Origin: Corinectria fuckeliana
Taxonomy: Eukaryota > Ascomycota > Sordariomycetes > Hypocreales > Nectriaceae
Length of the DNA stretch: 64,000 bases
Reading direction: 5' to 3'
Assembly (NCBI GenBank): GCA_019137255.1
Contig: WPDH01000028.1
Location: 1 to 64,000 of the forward strand
Under the pieces are notes generated by a model. That model was not told the DNA's origin. It made no database searches and worked only from the letters and a program-made list of their open reading frames with translations. A program made the translations under genes and the position numbers. Shown here one piece after another: positions 12,168-22,785 of the stretch. Position 1 is the first letter of the stretch. Each line of letters starts with the position of its first letter.

Positions 12168-13250
12168 TCACGTCTTCAGCGTGCTGGAGATTGATCTCAC
12201 ATGCTTGATAGCCTTGGAGATGGCGTCATCGTCTTCACCCTCACCCTCATCCTCGCCCAGGCGCCCTGAGAACAACGGCGGCGGAACGATGTCGTGATTC
12301 CTCCTGCTCGGTGTCGACAGACCTGCCACTGCCGATCCATGAGCGCTGACGGACGGGTGGATGCGGTGAACCTTGGCTGGATGGCCGACTTCGTGGGGGC
12401 AGCGGCGTTCGCCCACGGTAGCACGGTGGGAGTGAAAGGAGCATTGGCGGAAGCCGAAGGCGCGCTCATCGTTGCGTAGACGGTTGGCGGGGATACGGAG
12501 CTGCGGGTTCTTGAAGCTTATGTCCAGGCCAGATTCACGCATCTTGTGCATGTGTAGGTCGTAGTCGGCGGAGAACTCGGGAAGCTGGTCGAGGAGATCA
12601 CTAAAGCGGGCGGGTTCCGACTCGGTCGGGTCATGAGCGTCGAAGTCAATGTGCGGCCCGCCGTTGAAGGAAAATGCAACCATGGCGACGCCCCAGCGGC
12701 GGAGGCGGACGGAGGCGAGACCATCACACTCGGTATACAGGTAGGTGATGAGACTCGGGGGTACGTCCCAGTCGCAGCGAAGGTAGAGGTCTTGAACGGC
12801 GTCCATGACGAGGTCCTGTAAGCGGTGGAGGGCAAGGTGAGACGCAAAGAGGTGAAGACGGATCATGGCCCAGTGGAAATCTCGGAGATGTTGGTCGCCG
12901 GTCTCGCGGGCGTTCTTGACGGAGTCGTCGATAAAGTGGCGGAAGCGAGGGCCGAGGTGAACCCACTCTACAAAGAGGCCGAACATGGGAGCAGACTCGC
13001 GGGGAAGCCAGAGAGAGATGGGTCGCGTGTGGGTGGGATCTTGAAGACGTTCGCCGAAGAAGGACGAAGAGGCACACAAGAGACGCTTGTTGACCTTGAA
13101 ACGTTGCTGCTTAGGACCGATGAGGACCGTGGCTAGAGGCCCTGGAGGTGGTGGCGACGGGGTCATCTTTGGTGAGCTCGTCGTGGATCGGGACCCTTGG
13201 CTAGCCTTTGTCAAGCGCTCGAAGCTGCTCGGTCTCAGAATAGGCACCAT
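12168..13250 (-). CDS. BTB/POZ-like domain protein
   Basis: Single exon of 360 aa starting at the ATG whose complement is 13248-13250. After a Pro/Ser-rich N terminus (residues 1-42) comes a fungal BTB-like pattern: VLIGPKQQRFKVNKRLLCAS, then SSFFGERLQ, LWLPRESAPMFGLFVEWVH (about residues 42-98), and a helical continuation to about residue 190 (LHLFASHLALHRLQDLVMDA). BTB domains dimerise and often act as substrate adaptors for Cullin-3 ubiquitin ligases. In filamentous fungi this short family is large and mostly uncharacterised. The C-terminal half contains a His/Cys/Arg-rich stretch (FRQCSFHSHRATVGERRC) and an acidic run (GEDEGEGEDDD). Function beyond protein-protein interaction is not predictable. 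Confidence 0.82.
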   Translation of the reverse strand: MVPILRPSSFERLTKASQGSRSTTSSPKMTPSPPPPGPLATVLIGPKQQRFKVNKRLLCASSSFFGERLQDPTHTRPISLWLPRESAPMFGLFVEWVHLGPRFRHFIDDSVKNARETGDQHLRDFHWAMIRLHLFASHLALHRLQDLVMDAVQDLYLRCDWDVPPSLITYLYTECDGLASVRLRRWGVAMVAFSFNGGPHIDFDAHDPTESEPARFSDLLDQLPEFSADYDLHMHKMRESGLDISFKNPQLRIPANRLRNDERAFGFRQCSFHSHRATVGERRCPHEVGHPAKVHRIHPSVSAHGSAVAGLSTPSRRNHDIVPPPLFSGRLGEDEGEGEDDDAISKAIKHVRSISSTLKT

Positions 13251-15927
13251 GGCGGCAGCGACAGCGGTGTTGGTGACGGTGTTGTTGACTTGACTCGACT
13301 TGACTTGACTGAAGGGTTATGGTTATAGAGGAGTGGTTTCAATAAGATGCGTAGACGGCAGAGACAAAACAAAACGAACGCCGATCGACGAAGAAACACT
13401 TATGCTGGTCCTGCCAGATGGGAGGAAGAGAAGAAGAGAAGAATTGAAACCGAGGAGCGTCACTAGAGGGGCTCGCGGGACATTATCAACCTGGGCGCAG
13501 AGGCGGCAACAGAAACCGGTGATCCACACACTATCACACAGTCCCATCTCGGGCTTAGACGGTCGTCAACCAACTGGAACTAGACTATCAGGTAAGTTGG
13601 TACTTACTGTAGTTTACTGACCCCTGCCTAACTTCTACCCTGGTCAATCGATTCTCGGCCCCTGGATGGGCGGATTCTGAGGCATCCCCTTCCCTTTCCC
13701 CTGGACTGTGGATTCTGATCTGTAGACCCCTGGACCTTGGGCCCTCTCGGGTGCAAGAGTTCAGAGGCTAGCTGGGCAAATAGGGTTGCACGCCAGTCAT
13801 GACGCAGGTCGCAGGACGGGCTGCAAACGCCCTACGGAGTACATTGTACTGTAACAGAGACACGCGAACCGCGCCTTGGCGGTTTCAAAGGCATCGGCGG
13901 GGCCTTCTAACCTCGCGCGACCGACGGGCAAAAGACCCGGGTACTGGCGATGGACAAGGGCGCGAAGAGGGGCGAGGTTCGTAGGTGGCGATTCTGGCAG
14001 CTAGCAGCAGCAGCGTCGCCCGGAGCTGAACAAATACGTGCGCGGGGGTTGCCGTTGCCAGGCGGTCAACGTTTCAAGACTGCCAGATCCAAAACGCCCC
14101 AACACTCGCTCTTGACCCAAAGTCGACGGGCGAAACAGCCCCGGTCACACCGTCACACGAGGCGGGCGAAGGGAAGCCCCGCACTCTGTGCAGGCACTGC
14201 AGAGTGCGACTCTCTGTGAAAGGACCAAGGACCGGCGCCAGCGGACCAGTCGCGAGCTGATAACGGCGGAGGCTGCTGGCCTTGTAGTTGTAGTTCAGTC
14301 TAGAATGGAAGCCTTGCCCGCGTCGAGTACGGCGTTCCAGGGGCGTTGGCGGACGTCGACGGCGCGCGTGGTTGAGCATATATTTGTCTGCCTCGCCCTG
14401 ATACAACCTGACCTCGTGTAGGTACCTAGTGTCGCTTGACCGTTCGGCTAGATGATGCAGCTTATTACAGCAAACCACGAAGCCGCCGAGGTCGGGCATC
14501 GTTCTGCTCTGGGCGCCCCGGCCTTGCCCTGGCCTGGCCATGGTGCGATCCCTTCCCCTCGCAGTTTTGATTTCTGACGTGCCATCGCGACCTACACTCA
14601 AACGCCACACGCCGGGCAGTTTCACAGCCTTTTGATCAACGGTTTTCCCTAGAGGCAACGGTGACTCGCCCCGACCAGAGACTGTTTCCGTCTCGGAATC
14701 GGTCAAGGGATAGGTCTTGGTGTTTAAACTTTGTTTCTCTTTGGACTGGGCATCGGTCCCGGGCTGGATATTTTCCCGGTCATCCCAGGCGAGTGAAGAT
14801 TCCGGAGGGGAGCGGATTGGTGAGTCGACGTAGGGGCTGCAATGATGTACGAAGTACGGATCGCGGATTACTCTGGTGCCCTGCATCAGGCTGCATGCCT
14901 CAGGTACTTACTTACCTACTTAGTACACATACTGTAGTAGCCTGTGGTACAAAAGACAGGAAGGTCCAGAATTCCCCGATCCTCCCGTGAATGGAGAGTC
15001 TTCCTGATACCTTCCTTCGTCAGTCGACCTCAGACTCGCAGCCGCGCCTGCCTCCGCCCACTTCCCGCCCGCTTCCTTCTCCGCCTGCGTCTTGGTGAAA
15101 CGTGTGACTGATGGCAAATAACCGAGTTATCGCCCATACCTAGGGAAGTATCTCTTTCAATTGCACGTTGCAACGCTTTTGGCTTCAAGTAGAATATATG
15201 CCTAGATTCATCAACTTGACGCACAGCTCCAATCACACCTACGTCGCTTGGTTGCTTAAGCCCCTCAAGCCAAGCCTATCGAGTTATCACACATCTCCCG
15301 ACCGTGGCCGATGCGTTTCCAAGTTGCCGCCTTGTCTCCCCCATTAACCACCCCAGGCGATTCGCACATCTGATCTCCATGATCCTTCGCGTCATTCCGC
15401 CAGGGTTCCGTCGTCTCGTGCCCCTCTTCCTCCTTCTTGTCACACAGCCTTCTGAAACATCGAAGCGCCCGTTCTCCACGTGGTGCGCGATTATCATGGG
15501 TCACAGCTCCAAACTTGATTCATAGATAACCCGGTCTTAGACCTTACGATGTAGCCAAGTACTCCATACGGTAGGTAGATTAGAACCTACAGCCACGCAA
15601 TTCGTGACTATGGGTCATCGACGTGTTTGGCACGACGGTTAATAAGCAACCTTGATTCCTTGGGCGCCATCTCCCAGCTCTGCTCCCTTGCCGTCAATCC
15701 ATTGCCGATGAGCAAAACTCGTTTCCGTCAGGCTCTCATTTCTGCGTCATTGGCCTATCTCCAAGCTCGTACGTCTCTCAGCCCGTGCCTCAAACTCCAT
15801 CCGTTCGAAGTTTCGTGTAATTTCCCCAAAGTATACCACCTTCCACCACATAACTATTTTGTGGGTATCTTCATAGCTTCCAAAAACCAGGGAAACGCCA
15901 GTGCTCCAAATTCCATGCAGTCTTTTT
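13251..15927. other. Intergenic region without supported genes
   Basis: There are 2.7 kb between two minus-strand genes. ORFs up to 270 codons (14074-14886, minus) lack domain content and look compositionally random. TACGGAGTA (13833) and TACGAAGTA (14848) motifs and TACCTA-rich patches are present. The part next to 13250 is the likely promoter of the BTB-like gene. Confidence 0.5.
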
Positions 15928-18543
15928 TCAGGCATGAGGCGCTGGACCCGGTGCCGACGTGGGTAACGACGCGGGAATGTCATCATCATCACTATCCGTG
16001 TCATCCGAGTCGCCACTAGAATCGTCGACTGACATGGGGTCATCTTGAGTCCCGCTTATGGCGCTACTAGGCATCCCAAGGACCTGAGGGGGCGGGACGT
16101 AGCTGTGCGCCTGCCCGTTGACTGGTGTTCCCTGGTTGGGCTGGTTCTGCTGCTCAGGTTGTAAATGCTGGACCGATGCCGTAGGATCATTCAATTCTGC
16201 CGTCGCCGATGAACCCGACAGTCCACCCATCTCCGTCATCGGGACCCTTTTGCGCGGCGAGTCGCCCTGGCTACTACTGGGCATCGTGGTTGTCCATTGT
16301 CCATTGTCGCCAGTTCGCGCTCTTTTCTGTGCCGGTGGAGCGTTATCACGCCCCGAGAGTGAAGGCCCATCTAATGTCCCGAAGAGCCGAGTTCGCTCCG
16401 CGTCTATCTGCGACTTGCTGCGTCTCTCGCGAAGCCGTATGCCGTATCTCTTGCGCGTTACGCTCTGTTTCGTGTTGTATCGATTCTTTAGACTTGACAG
16501 CTGCTTGCTCTGTTCGGGCTCGGGCAGCTCCATAGCTTGTCTCATTAGTGCGCCGTAATGGACCTCGGCCTCTTTCATCTCCTTCGCGAATTCTCGCCGC
16601 TGATCGGGGTTGAGCTGCGCGTACGGATCGGGTCCCGGTGACATCAACTTCGTTGACACGACTTGCTGAGGAATTGATTGAGCTAAAGAGCTTTTATGCT
16701 TCGGCTCCAACTGCAGAGAGGCCCTTGAAGGGGTTTGTGAAGGCGTTGGTACACCTGCACCCCGGCCTTGCTTCTGCTGGCGGAAAGCAGCTACGAGAGC
16801 CGTTATTTTCCTGGTTTGCTTTTCTGTGTAGGCTCCGCACACGTTTACTCTTTGATGATAGTAGAGGCCGCCGGTGCTGCTAAATCGAGATCCGCAGTGA
16901 GGGCATATATCCTTGCCCACCTTGTCTGATTCTTCAACTTTGTAGCAGGCGCCCTTCTTTTGGTGCTGTGGGGAGTTAGCCACGAGGAACGACAATAAAC
17001 GGAGAATGGCTTACGTAGTCTAGCGACTTTGTAGAGCTGCAAGGCCAGCCGCATTCACAGTACACGACTCCGATATCTGCTGGGGACTTCGACGCCAGGG
17101 CAGTACTGGCCGCTGCGGGTCGTTGCACTATCTGCTTGACAAGTGGTGCCAGCGGCGCTGTTCGTTGGACGGGCATATGTGCCGAAGAAGAAACTGGACT
17201 GGATTGCGATGGAACCGATGGCACAACCAGCGAGTGCAAAGAAGGGATGACGTGTTCCCCGCCGTGTTTGTCCTCGACAATATCTTGAACATCATATCCC
17301 AGGCGCTCCGCTCGTGCGAGGGCATTGACTAGTTGTCGCGCGGGGATTGTTTCAAAGCGTCGAGCAAGGGCCTTGTCAAGGAAGCTGGAGCTGACTTTGT
17401 TAAGCAGCAAGTCGGCCACCTCGTCAAAGTCCTCGGCACTGAGGTGTTCCACGACGTGCTGCTTCGACACTTTCACCATGTTGGCACCAAAATCCTTAAC
17501 TGCCCGGATAAGCGTCTCGGCACTGGCTTGGTGGATGGTCGCATTCAACTGTTGTGCACGTTAGTTACGATGATGCCGTCATCAGTGTAACGCGGAGTTG
17601 TGTTCTTAGTGTAAATGACCTAGCCACAGGTGACAGTGAATCAAGCCGCTTCAAGGGAGGCGGAGTGAAGGAGCCCTAAGGGTATAAATGAGATGAAACG
17701 GAAGTCGCGATGAAAGCAGCCAATGGAGGTGAACATCACGTGGGGACGGAAGGGGTCGGTAATAGTTAAGAAGGGACCAGTTCAACTCACAAGAAACGCA
17801 ACATGATACTGCGAACCCAGCAAGGCCTTCTCCCAGCGATCTCTGATAACCTGGCGTACAGTTTCCGGGCGAGCCTTCGTGATCATGTCCACGAGGTCCC
17901 GGTAATCTGCTGATGACTGGACGCCGGTGGCTGCATTTGGAGACTTCCTGGACGGGTCCGTTTGGGGAACATCCCCTTTAACTTGAGGCGGTGGGTGTTG
18001 TGGATGATTTGAAAGCAATACAGGATAATGATGCTGCTGAGGCGGAAGCTGCTGAGGCGGATACTTTTGGAGAGGATGCTGCTGGGGAGGATGCTGCTGA
18101 GGCGGGTGCTGCACAAAGGGTTGAGGCTGCGCTTGATGAGAGTTCTTCGCCGGAGTTGGAGCTTGTGCTTGATGAGGAAGCGAGACATGCTGCGGTTGAG
18201 GGTGTGAGTTCGTGCCGGTCTGTGACCCATGCTGAGGCTGGCGTGGCGGGAAAGAAGCTTGGCGCAGTGGTGGTGAGATGTGATAACCGGGAGCTTGCAT
18301 GTGTGGCGAAGCCACAGCTGGCGGGTTCGCATCGGAAGCCGTAGGGGCCGTCGCGGGAGGAGCTGTCGCGGACGGCGGAGCCGAAGGACGAGACCCGCTT
18401 GAAGCTGGACGCGATGGCGGCGCGCCGTTGGGCAGAGTCGATTCGGAAACGCTTGGCGAAGCAGACGCGGAAGCATGCGACGTGATGCCGTTGGTGATGC
18501 TCGGGCCCGGCACGCCGGAGAGAGGAGACACATGAGTCGCCAT
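15928..18543 (-). CDS. Two-finger (CCHC) zinc protein with long Pro/Gln-rich N terminus, 3 exons
   Basis: Model: complement of 17791-18543, 17015-17548 and 15928-16965, giving 774 aa. Intron 1 (17549-17790) has GTGAGT and CAACAG; intron 2 (16966-17014) has GTAAGC, a GCTAAC branch and CACAG. Both are phase 0. The N-terminal 200 residues are Ser/Pro then Gln/Pro/His-rich. From about 218 a helical domain starts (YRDLVDMITKARPETVRQVI), runs across the exon junction (HVAFL then LNATIHQASAETLIRAVKD) and ends near 335. Two zinc-finger-like patterns follow. One is C415-E-C417-x3-C421 with H430 and C436, assembled across intron 2. The other is C450-PH-C453-x12-H466-x5-C472. An acidic Ser/Asp tail ends the protein. 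This is probably a nuclear regulator, but the DNA target and partners are unknown. Joining exon 1 to exon 2 is inferred from frame, phase and continuity of the helical domain. Confidence 0.75.
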
Positions 18544-19686
18544 TCTGATCTTTGGGTCTGAGTCCCTCAGACACGACCTAGTCGCGCAAGTTCGTCGCGC
18601 GCGGACTTCCGCCGGTGAGAGGTCTCAGGACCCGTGTAGGGATGCAGCTGCCCTATTGTAAGATCAAGAAGGGGAGGTAATGGATACTTGTGGCAAGGAG
18701 TCTCAAAGAGAAAACTTGGTAGTCTCTCCAATAAGCGTAAAGAGATAGAGAAGATGCGGTTTGACCACAGGAGGTTCAACTCTCAAGATGCGATGCGATG
18801 CGCCTGATCCTAACGACAACAGCCAATCTAGCTACCTTACGCGGGACGCGTTCGGGTTGAAAGGCGCTAAGAAAAGCTGAGGACTTAGGTGCCCACTTGA
18901 AAAGGAAGCAGGCAGTTAGGTGCAAGGGTGAAAAAGGGATGTTTGTTGCTTATAAACTTGCTAGCGTGTTATATCAGTGTGGATATGCAGACGTGCTAAC
19001 CAATCAAGTACAGTGTATGCTTGTAGTTTTAAGCCTGGTTAATCAGGCATAGTAGGTCAGCTTAAGTGGTTATGATCAGCGGTGTAATTAGGACAGAGCC
19101 CTGTAATATTAAACCCACAGTCCTACTTTTGTATACCTTACATAAGTACCTACTAGGTACTGCTGTAAACGTACTCGCGCCTTGTGTCTCTACTGGCTAA
19201 GCGGCAGTCAAGCACTTTATTAGCAGCACGCTCTAATACTGACTGTTATAACAAAACACGGTGACCTTTTAAAGAGGCTGTTGCATGGAAAGCCCTTGAT
19301 TGCTACAAGTAGCAACCGGTGCCCTGTTTGTAGTAGAACGCATTGCTTGTGGTGTCAGCACTCTTTATAGAGTCACAGGTTGGTGGAACATCATTTCGCT
19401 CAGATTAGATCATGCCACTATTTTTTCTCACGTAATAAGGGCTAACACTCTTGTTAGTCACTGCCGTGTTAGTCGAATGTTTAGGTACAAGAAAAAAGGG
19501 AAACTGCGATTTTCACGATTGAAACATTTTTGGCTGGTGACTACCTCTCCGCCCCGCACAATCTGCAAGACACGTGCCTTGGTGATATCAAAAAGTCCCC
19601 AACTCCTATCCTCATAGCAAATAGTGGCCGTATAGCATCGTAAAGAGAAGCCCCTCATCCCATTATGATGTTCTGCATCTTGTTCA
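18544..19686. other. Intergenic, relatively AT-rich
   Basis: This separates two minus-strand genes. It is AT-richer than its neighbours around 18880-19550 and may hold a decayed repeat, but I found no terminal inverted repeats, RNA gene or credible ORF. Confidence 0.45.
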
Positions 19687-21170
19687 TTACCACGGCTCGC
19701 CGATAGCAGCGAGAAGTGCCTTTCTATAGTCGCCCGTCGTCTCGGACTTGATCCTGCTTCCCAGGCTTCTGCCATAGCGTTGTTGGTAGGCTCCCTTGAT
19801 GTTGGCGAGAGTGTTGCGGTCCCAGTGGTATCGGATAGTACGAGTAACGAGAAAGTGGTCCTTAGTTCCCATGCCAGCCATGGCGTCTTCGAGAACACTG
19901 GCAGCGTTCATGTACTTATCAGCGGCGTGGCGCAACTGGAAGAGGAGAGCGTCTTGCATGTGGCCGGAGAATTCCTGGACGGAAGTCAGTAAGGCTAGTG
20001 CCTGGACGAGCTGAGTAGTTCAACTTACACTCTTGATGACCTTCTCTAGGTCCTTGTTGAATTTTTGCCTGTAGGTGTGGGCAATGGCACGAATCTGATT
20101 GTCGTTGCGCTTGGAGAGGATACTGCAAACTAAGATCTCGTCGGTGCCCATCATGCCCTCAGTTGCTTTGTAAATTTGCATGACATCGTCGTCAACCTGT
20201 CGAGGATCGACAGGGGCGGAGTCTTCGGCTCTCTTGCCATCGAGGACCATGATAAAGTGCCTCTCTGTCTTCATGCTCAGGTCTCCGCGAACAACCGATT
20301 CGAGCTTATCGTGGAAGGTGCGGTAGTAAGCGCTCTTGATGGCCTGGATGTCGGCGTTTGATCGGCCAAGCAGAATATCGTTGAGTACACGCTCCTTGGT
20401 GCCAATCCCGGCCATGGCGTCATGCAGGTTGTGTACATCAGACAAAAGAGGGCCGCGTGCCATCTGTACCAAGGCCAATTCGAACCACCCGCTCACCTCG
20501 CTCTTGATGTCAGCCACGAGATTACGCTTGAAGGAGCGCTCATAGGCCGTGCGAAGGGCCTCGATTTGCAGAGGGTCCTTGTTCGCCAAGATAGATATCA
20601 AGGCCTTCTCATCCGTGCCAAACCCCTTCATGGCCTTGCGCAGAGCCTGGGCGTCGGGGTTTGGGTCCCATTGGATGATTTGAGGGGGTCCGTAGCCCAA
20701 AGACGCCGGTGTCGGAGGCGTCATGGGCGGCGCACCATACTGCTGAGCGGGCGGCGCGCCATAAGGTGCCCCGACAGGAGGCGCACCATACTGTTGTGCA
20801 GGCGGTTGGCCGTATTGTTGGGGAGGAGGGGGATGGGGAGAACCGTACTGCTGAGGAGGAGGAGGCTGCTGGTAGCCGCCATAGGGCGGTTGCTGAGGCG
20901 GGGGCTGTTGGTAACCACCGTGAGGGGGATATTGACCCGGCGGGGGCTGTTGGTAGCCGCCGTAGGGCGGTTGCTGAGGCGGAGGCTGCTGGTAGCCACC
21001 TTGCTGGGGAGGATACTGGCCGTGCTGCGGCGGGGGATACTGACCAGGCGGAGGAGGCGGTTGGCCGTACTGTTGACCGTAGCCCTGAGGGGGTTCTGCG
21101 ACGGTGGTTAGGATGACTGCGATGGATGCGACTGGGGAGACTCACGGCCGCCGTATCCTGGGTATGACAT
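19687..21170 (-). CDS. Annexin with Pro/Gln/Tyr/Gly-rich N-terminal tail, 3 exons
   Basis: Model: complement of 21146-21170, 20029-21095 and 19687-19974, giving 459 aa. Intron 1 has GTGAGT with CTAAC and CGCAG; intron 2 has GTAAGT with TTACTGAC and TCCAG. The start (MSYPGYGG) follows a CCACC context. Residues 9-150 are a repetitive tail of GGYQQPPPQ- and QQYGAPP-type units. Four annexin repeats follow, each with a GxGT-type calcium/phospholipid loop: KGFGTDEKAL, AGIGTKERVL, EGMMGTDEIL and AGMGTKDHFL. Annexins bind acidic phospholipids in a calcium-dependent way and act in membrane trafficking or repair. The long proline/glutamine tail is a frequent feature of fungal annexins and probably mediates self-association or secretion-related interactions. 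Repeat 3 has the less canonical GMMGT loop, so its calcium affinity may differ. The family call is very secure. Confidence 0.95.
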
Positions 21171-22785
21171 GGTGGCGGGGTTTATGGTGTTTGGTCGCTG
21201 TGGAATGGAGGGGTCTTGTCTCTCTCTGTCTGTGTGTGGGAAGAGGAAGAGGAAGCTGGACAATTGGGAGTGTTGTAGGGATGGGGAGTTAATCAGGCTG
21301 TAAGCTACCTAGGTGGTTTTGCAAGAATCAGGAATCCGACCGTGAAGCATGTGCGCGGTTCTCTATTTTAAGTAGGCAGTAGGCAGGCACCCAAGCACCC
21401 AAATCACCAACTCTGCCTGAGGTCATGCCCAGACGCTTGCAGCTACTCAGCCTTGGAGATGGCGGGTGCAGCGGTGCAGTGGTGCAGTGGGTGTCTTTGT
21501 GGAGGGCCGTGGCGGAGCAGCATCCAGTGGACGTCATTGCAGCGGCTTACCTTACCGTATGCAGGTCCACGAGACCAATGCCTTTTCGCCCCTCGGCTCG
21601 GACTTTATCTTCGCACAGATACTGGGGCGACAGTTTGGCTGCGCAGTGGTTTGGGCAAACTGATCATAGATGTGGCCACTAATAAGTCATTGGGTCAGTA
21701 GAAAAAAAGGGCTGTTCTTACGTTCGGGATGTAGGTGACATCCTACGAATACCTGCGAAGCATCTCCCCACAAGCAAACGACGCTCCAGCTGAGAAGCGC
21801 AGTCGGGAGACGACACCCCCGGAGCTACCGCCTACTTTTATTAGTCCGTTTGTCTCGCTTGCAAGCTGAGCTGCTGGGGAAATCAATCAATCGAGCACTA
21901 GTGTGGGCGGCGGCACAACGCCTCATGACTAGTAGGTGGGCCCCTAGATCCCATCCGGCGCTCGCACCTGGGAGCACCAGCCACCTTTGACGAATCTTTT
22001 ACGCCCCTCGCGAGGACCACGCACCGCCACTCAACCTTACGCAATGCGACCATGACCTACCTCAATAGTCACCCCCGACAAAAATGGTGGGTGATCAAAG
22101 CCTGATCAAAGCCTGAGCCCAGCGCCTAGCTCGTTTCAGGCCCCTGCACACAGTTGCTAGCACGGACTTCAATACTGTGTGCCAGGACCCCGGCACAGGC
22201 CAGTCTTATTCCAGGCCACAGGCATCCGTGGTGACACCAATGCCTGGCCATTGGCCAGGAACGCGGTGACAAAATAACGTTACCAAAACTGACATACGAA
22301 TAGTGAAGGATGTAAATTTTGCCTTTTTTTCTTCTATAAGGGAATCCTCACCCGGTTCCTATTTATCCGTGGTTGAACCCCTATTCTTGGGACGCCTTTC
22401 TTCCTAGCTTGCAATTCGCTGATTACGAACTGCGCCACGGTATCCACCACCTTGAGCCACACTTCAGCATGACAACCTGCCAGAGTCACGTGATCATGCG
22501 ATCACGCGCGGGCCATCACCCCGGGACCAGGCGGTTCACTGGGATGTCACCGCTCATAAACCTCAACGTACCTTACAGCCTTTCACCAGTCCGTAGTTCC
22601 CCCTGCGTACTTGACAGAGCTGCGCTTTAACGCCCGCATTGCATCATCAGTCTTCTTTTCATCTTTCTGGGCTCACCGGTCGACCAAAACTGGAGCGGCA
22701 AACCGCGGCAACCGCCCTACTTTCGACACAGACGCGTTCAGGCGCTCTCCCGCTGACCTATCGACCCGCAATTATCCGTAAAAGT
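21171..22785. other. Intergenic, annexin promoter side
   Basis: No gene is supported. There is a short tandem duplication (two GATCAAAGCCT units near 22094-22115) and a group of CCAGG/GGCCA-rich short inverted sequences near 22170-22265. The ORFs at 22373-22630 and 22639-22785 probably form non-coding leader to the pseudogene that follows. Confidence 0.45.

Noticed and set aside
14074..14886. 270-codon minus-strand ORF
   Set aside because: Composition is random-looking with no domain, no helix pattern and no sensible neighbours; open frames of this size occur by chance in GC-rich DNA.
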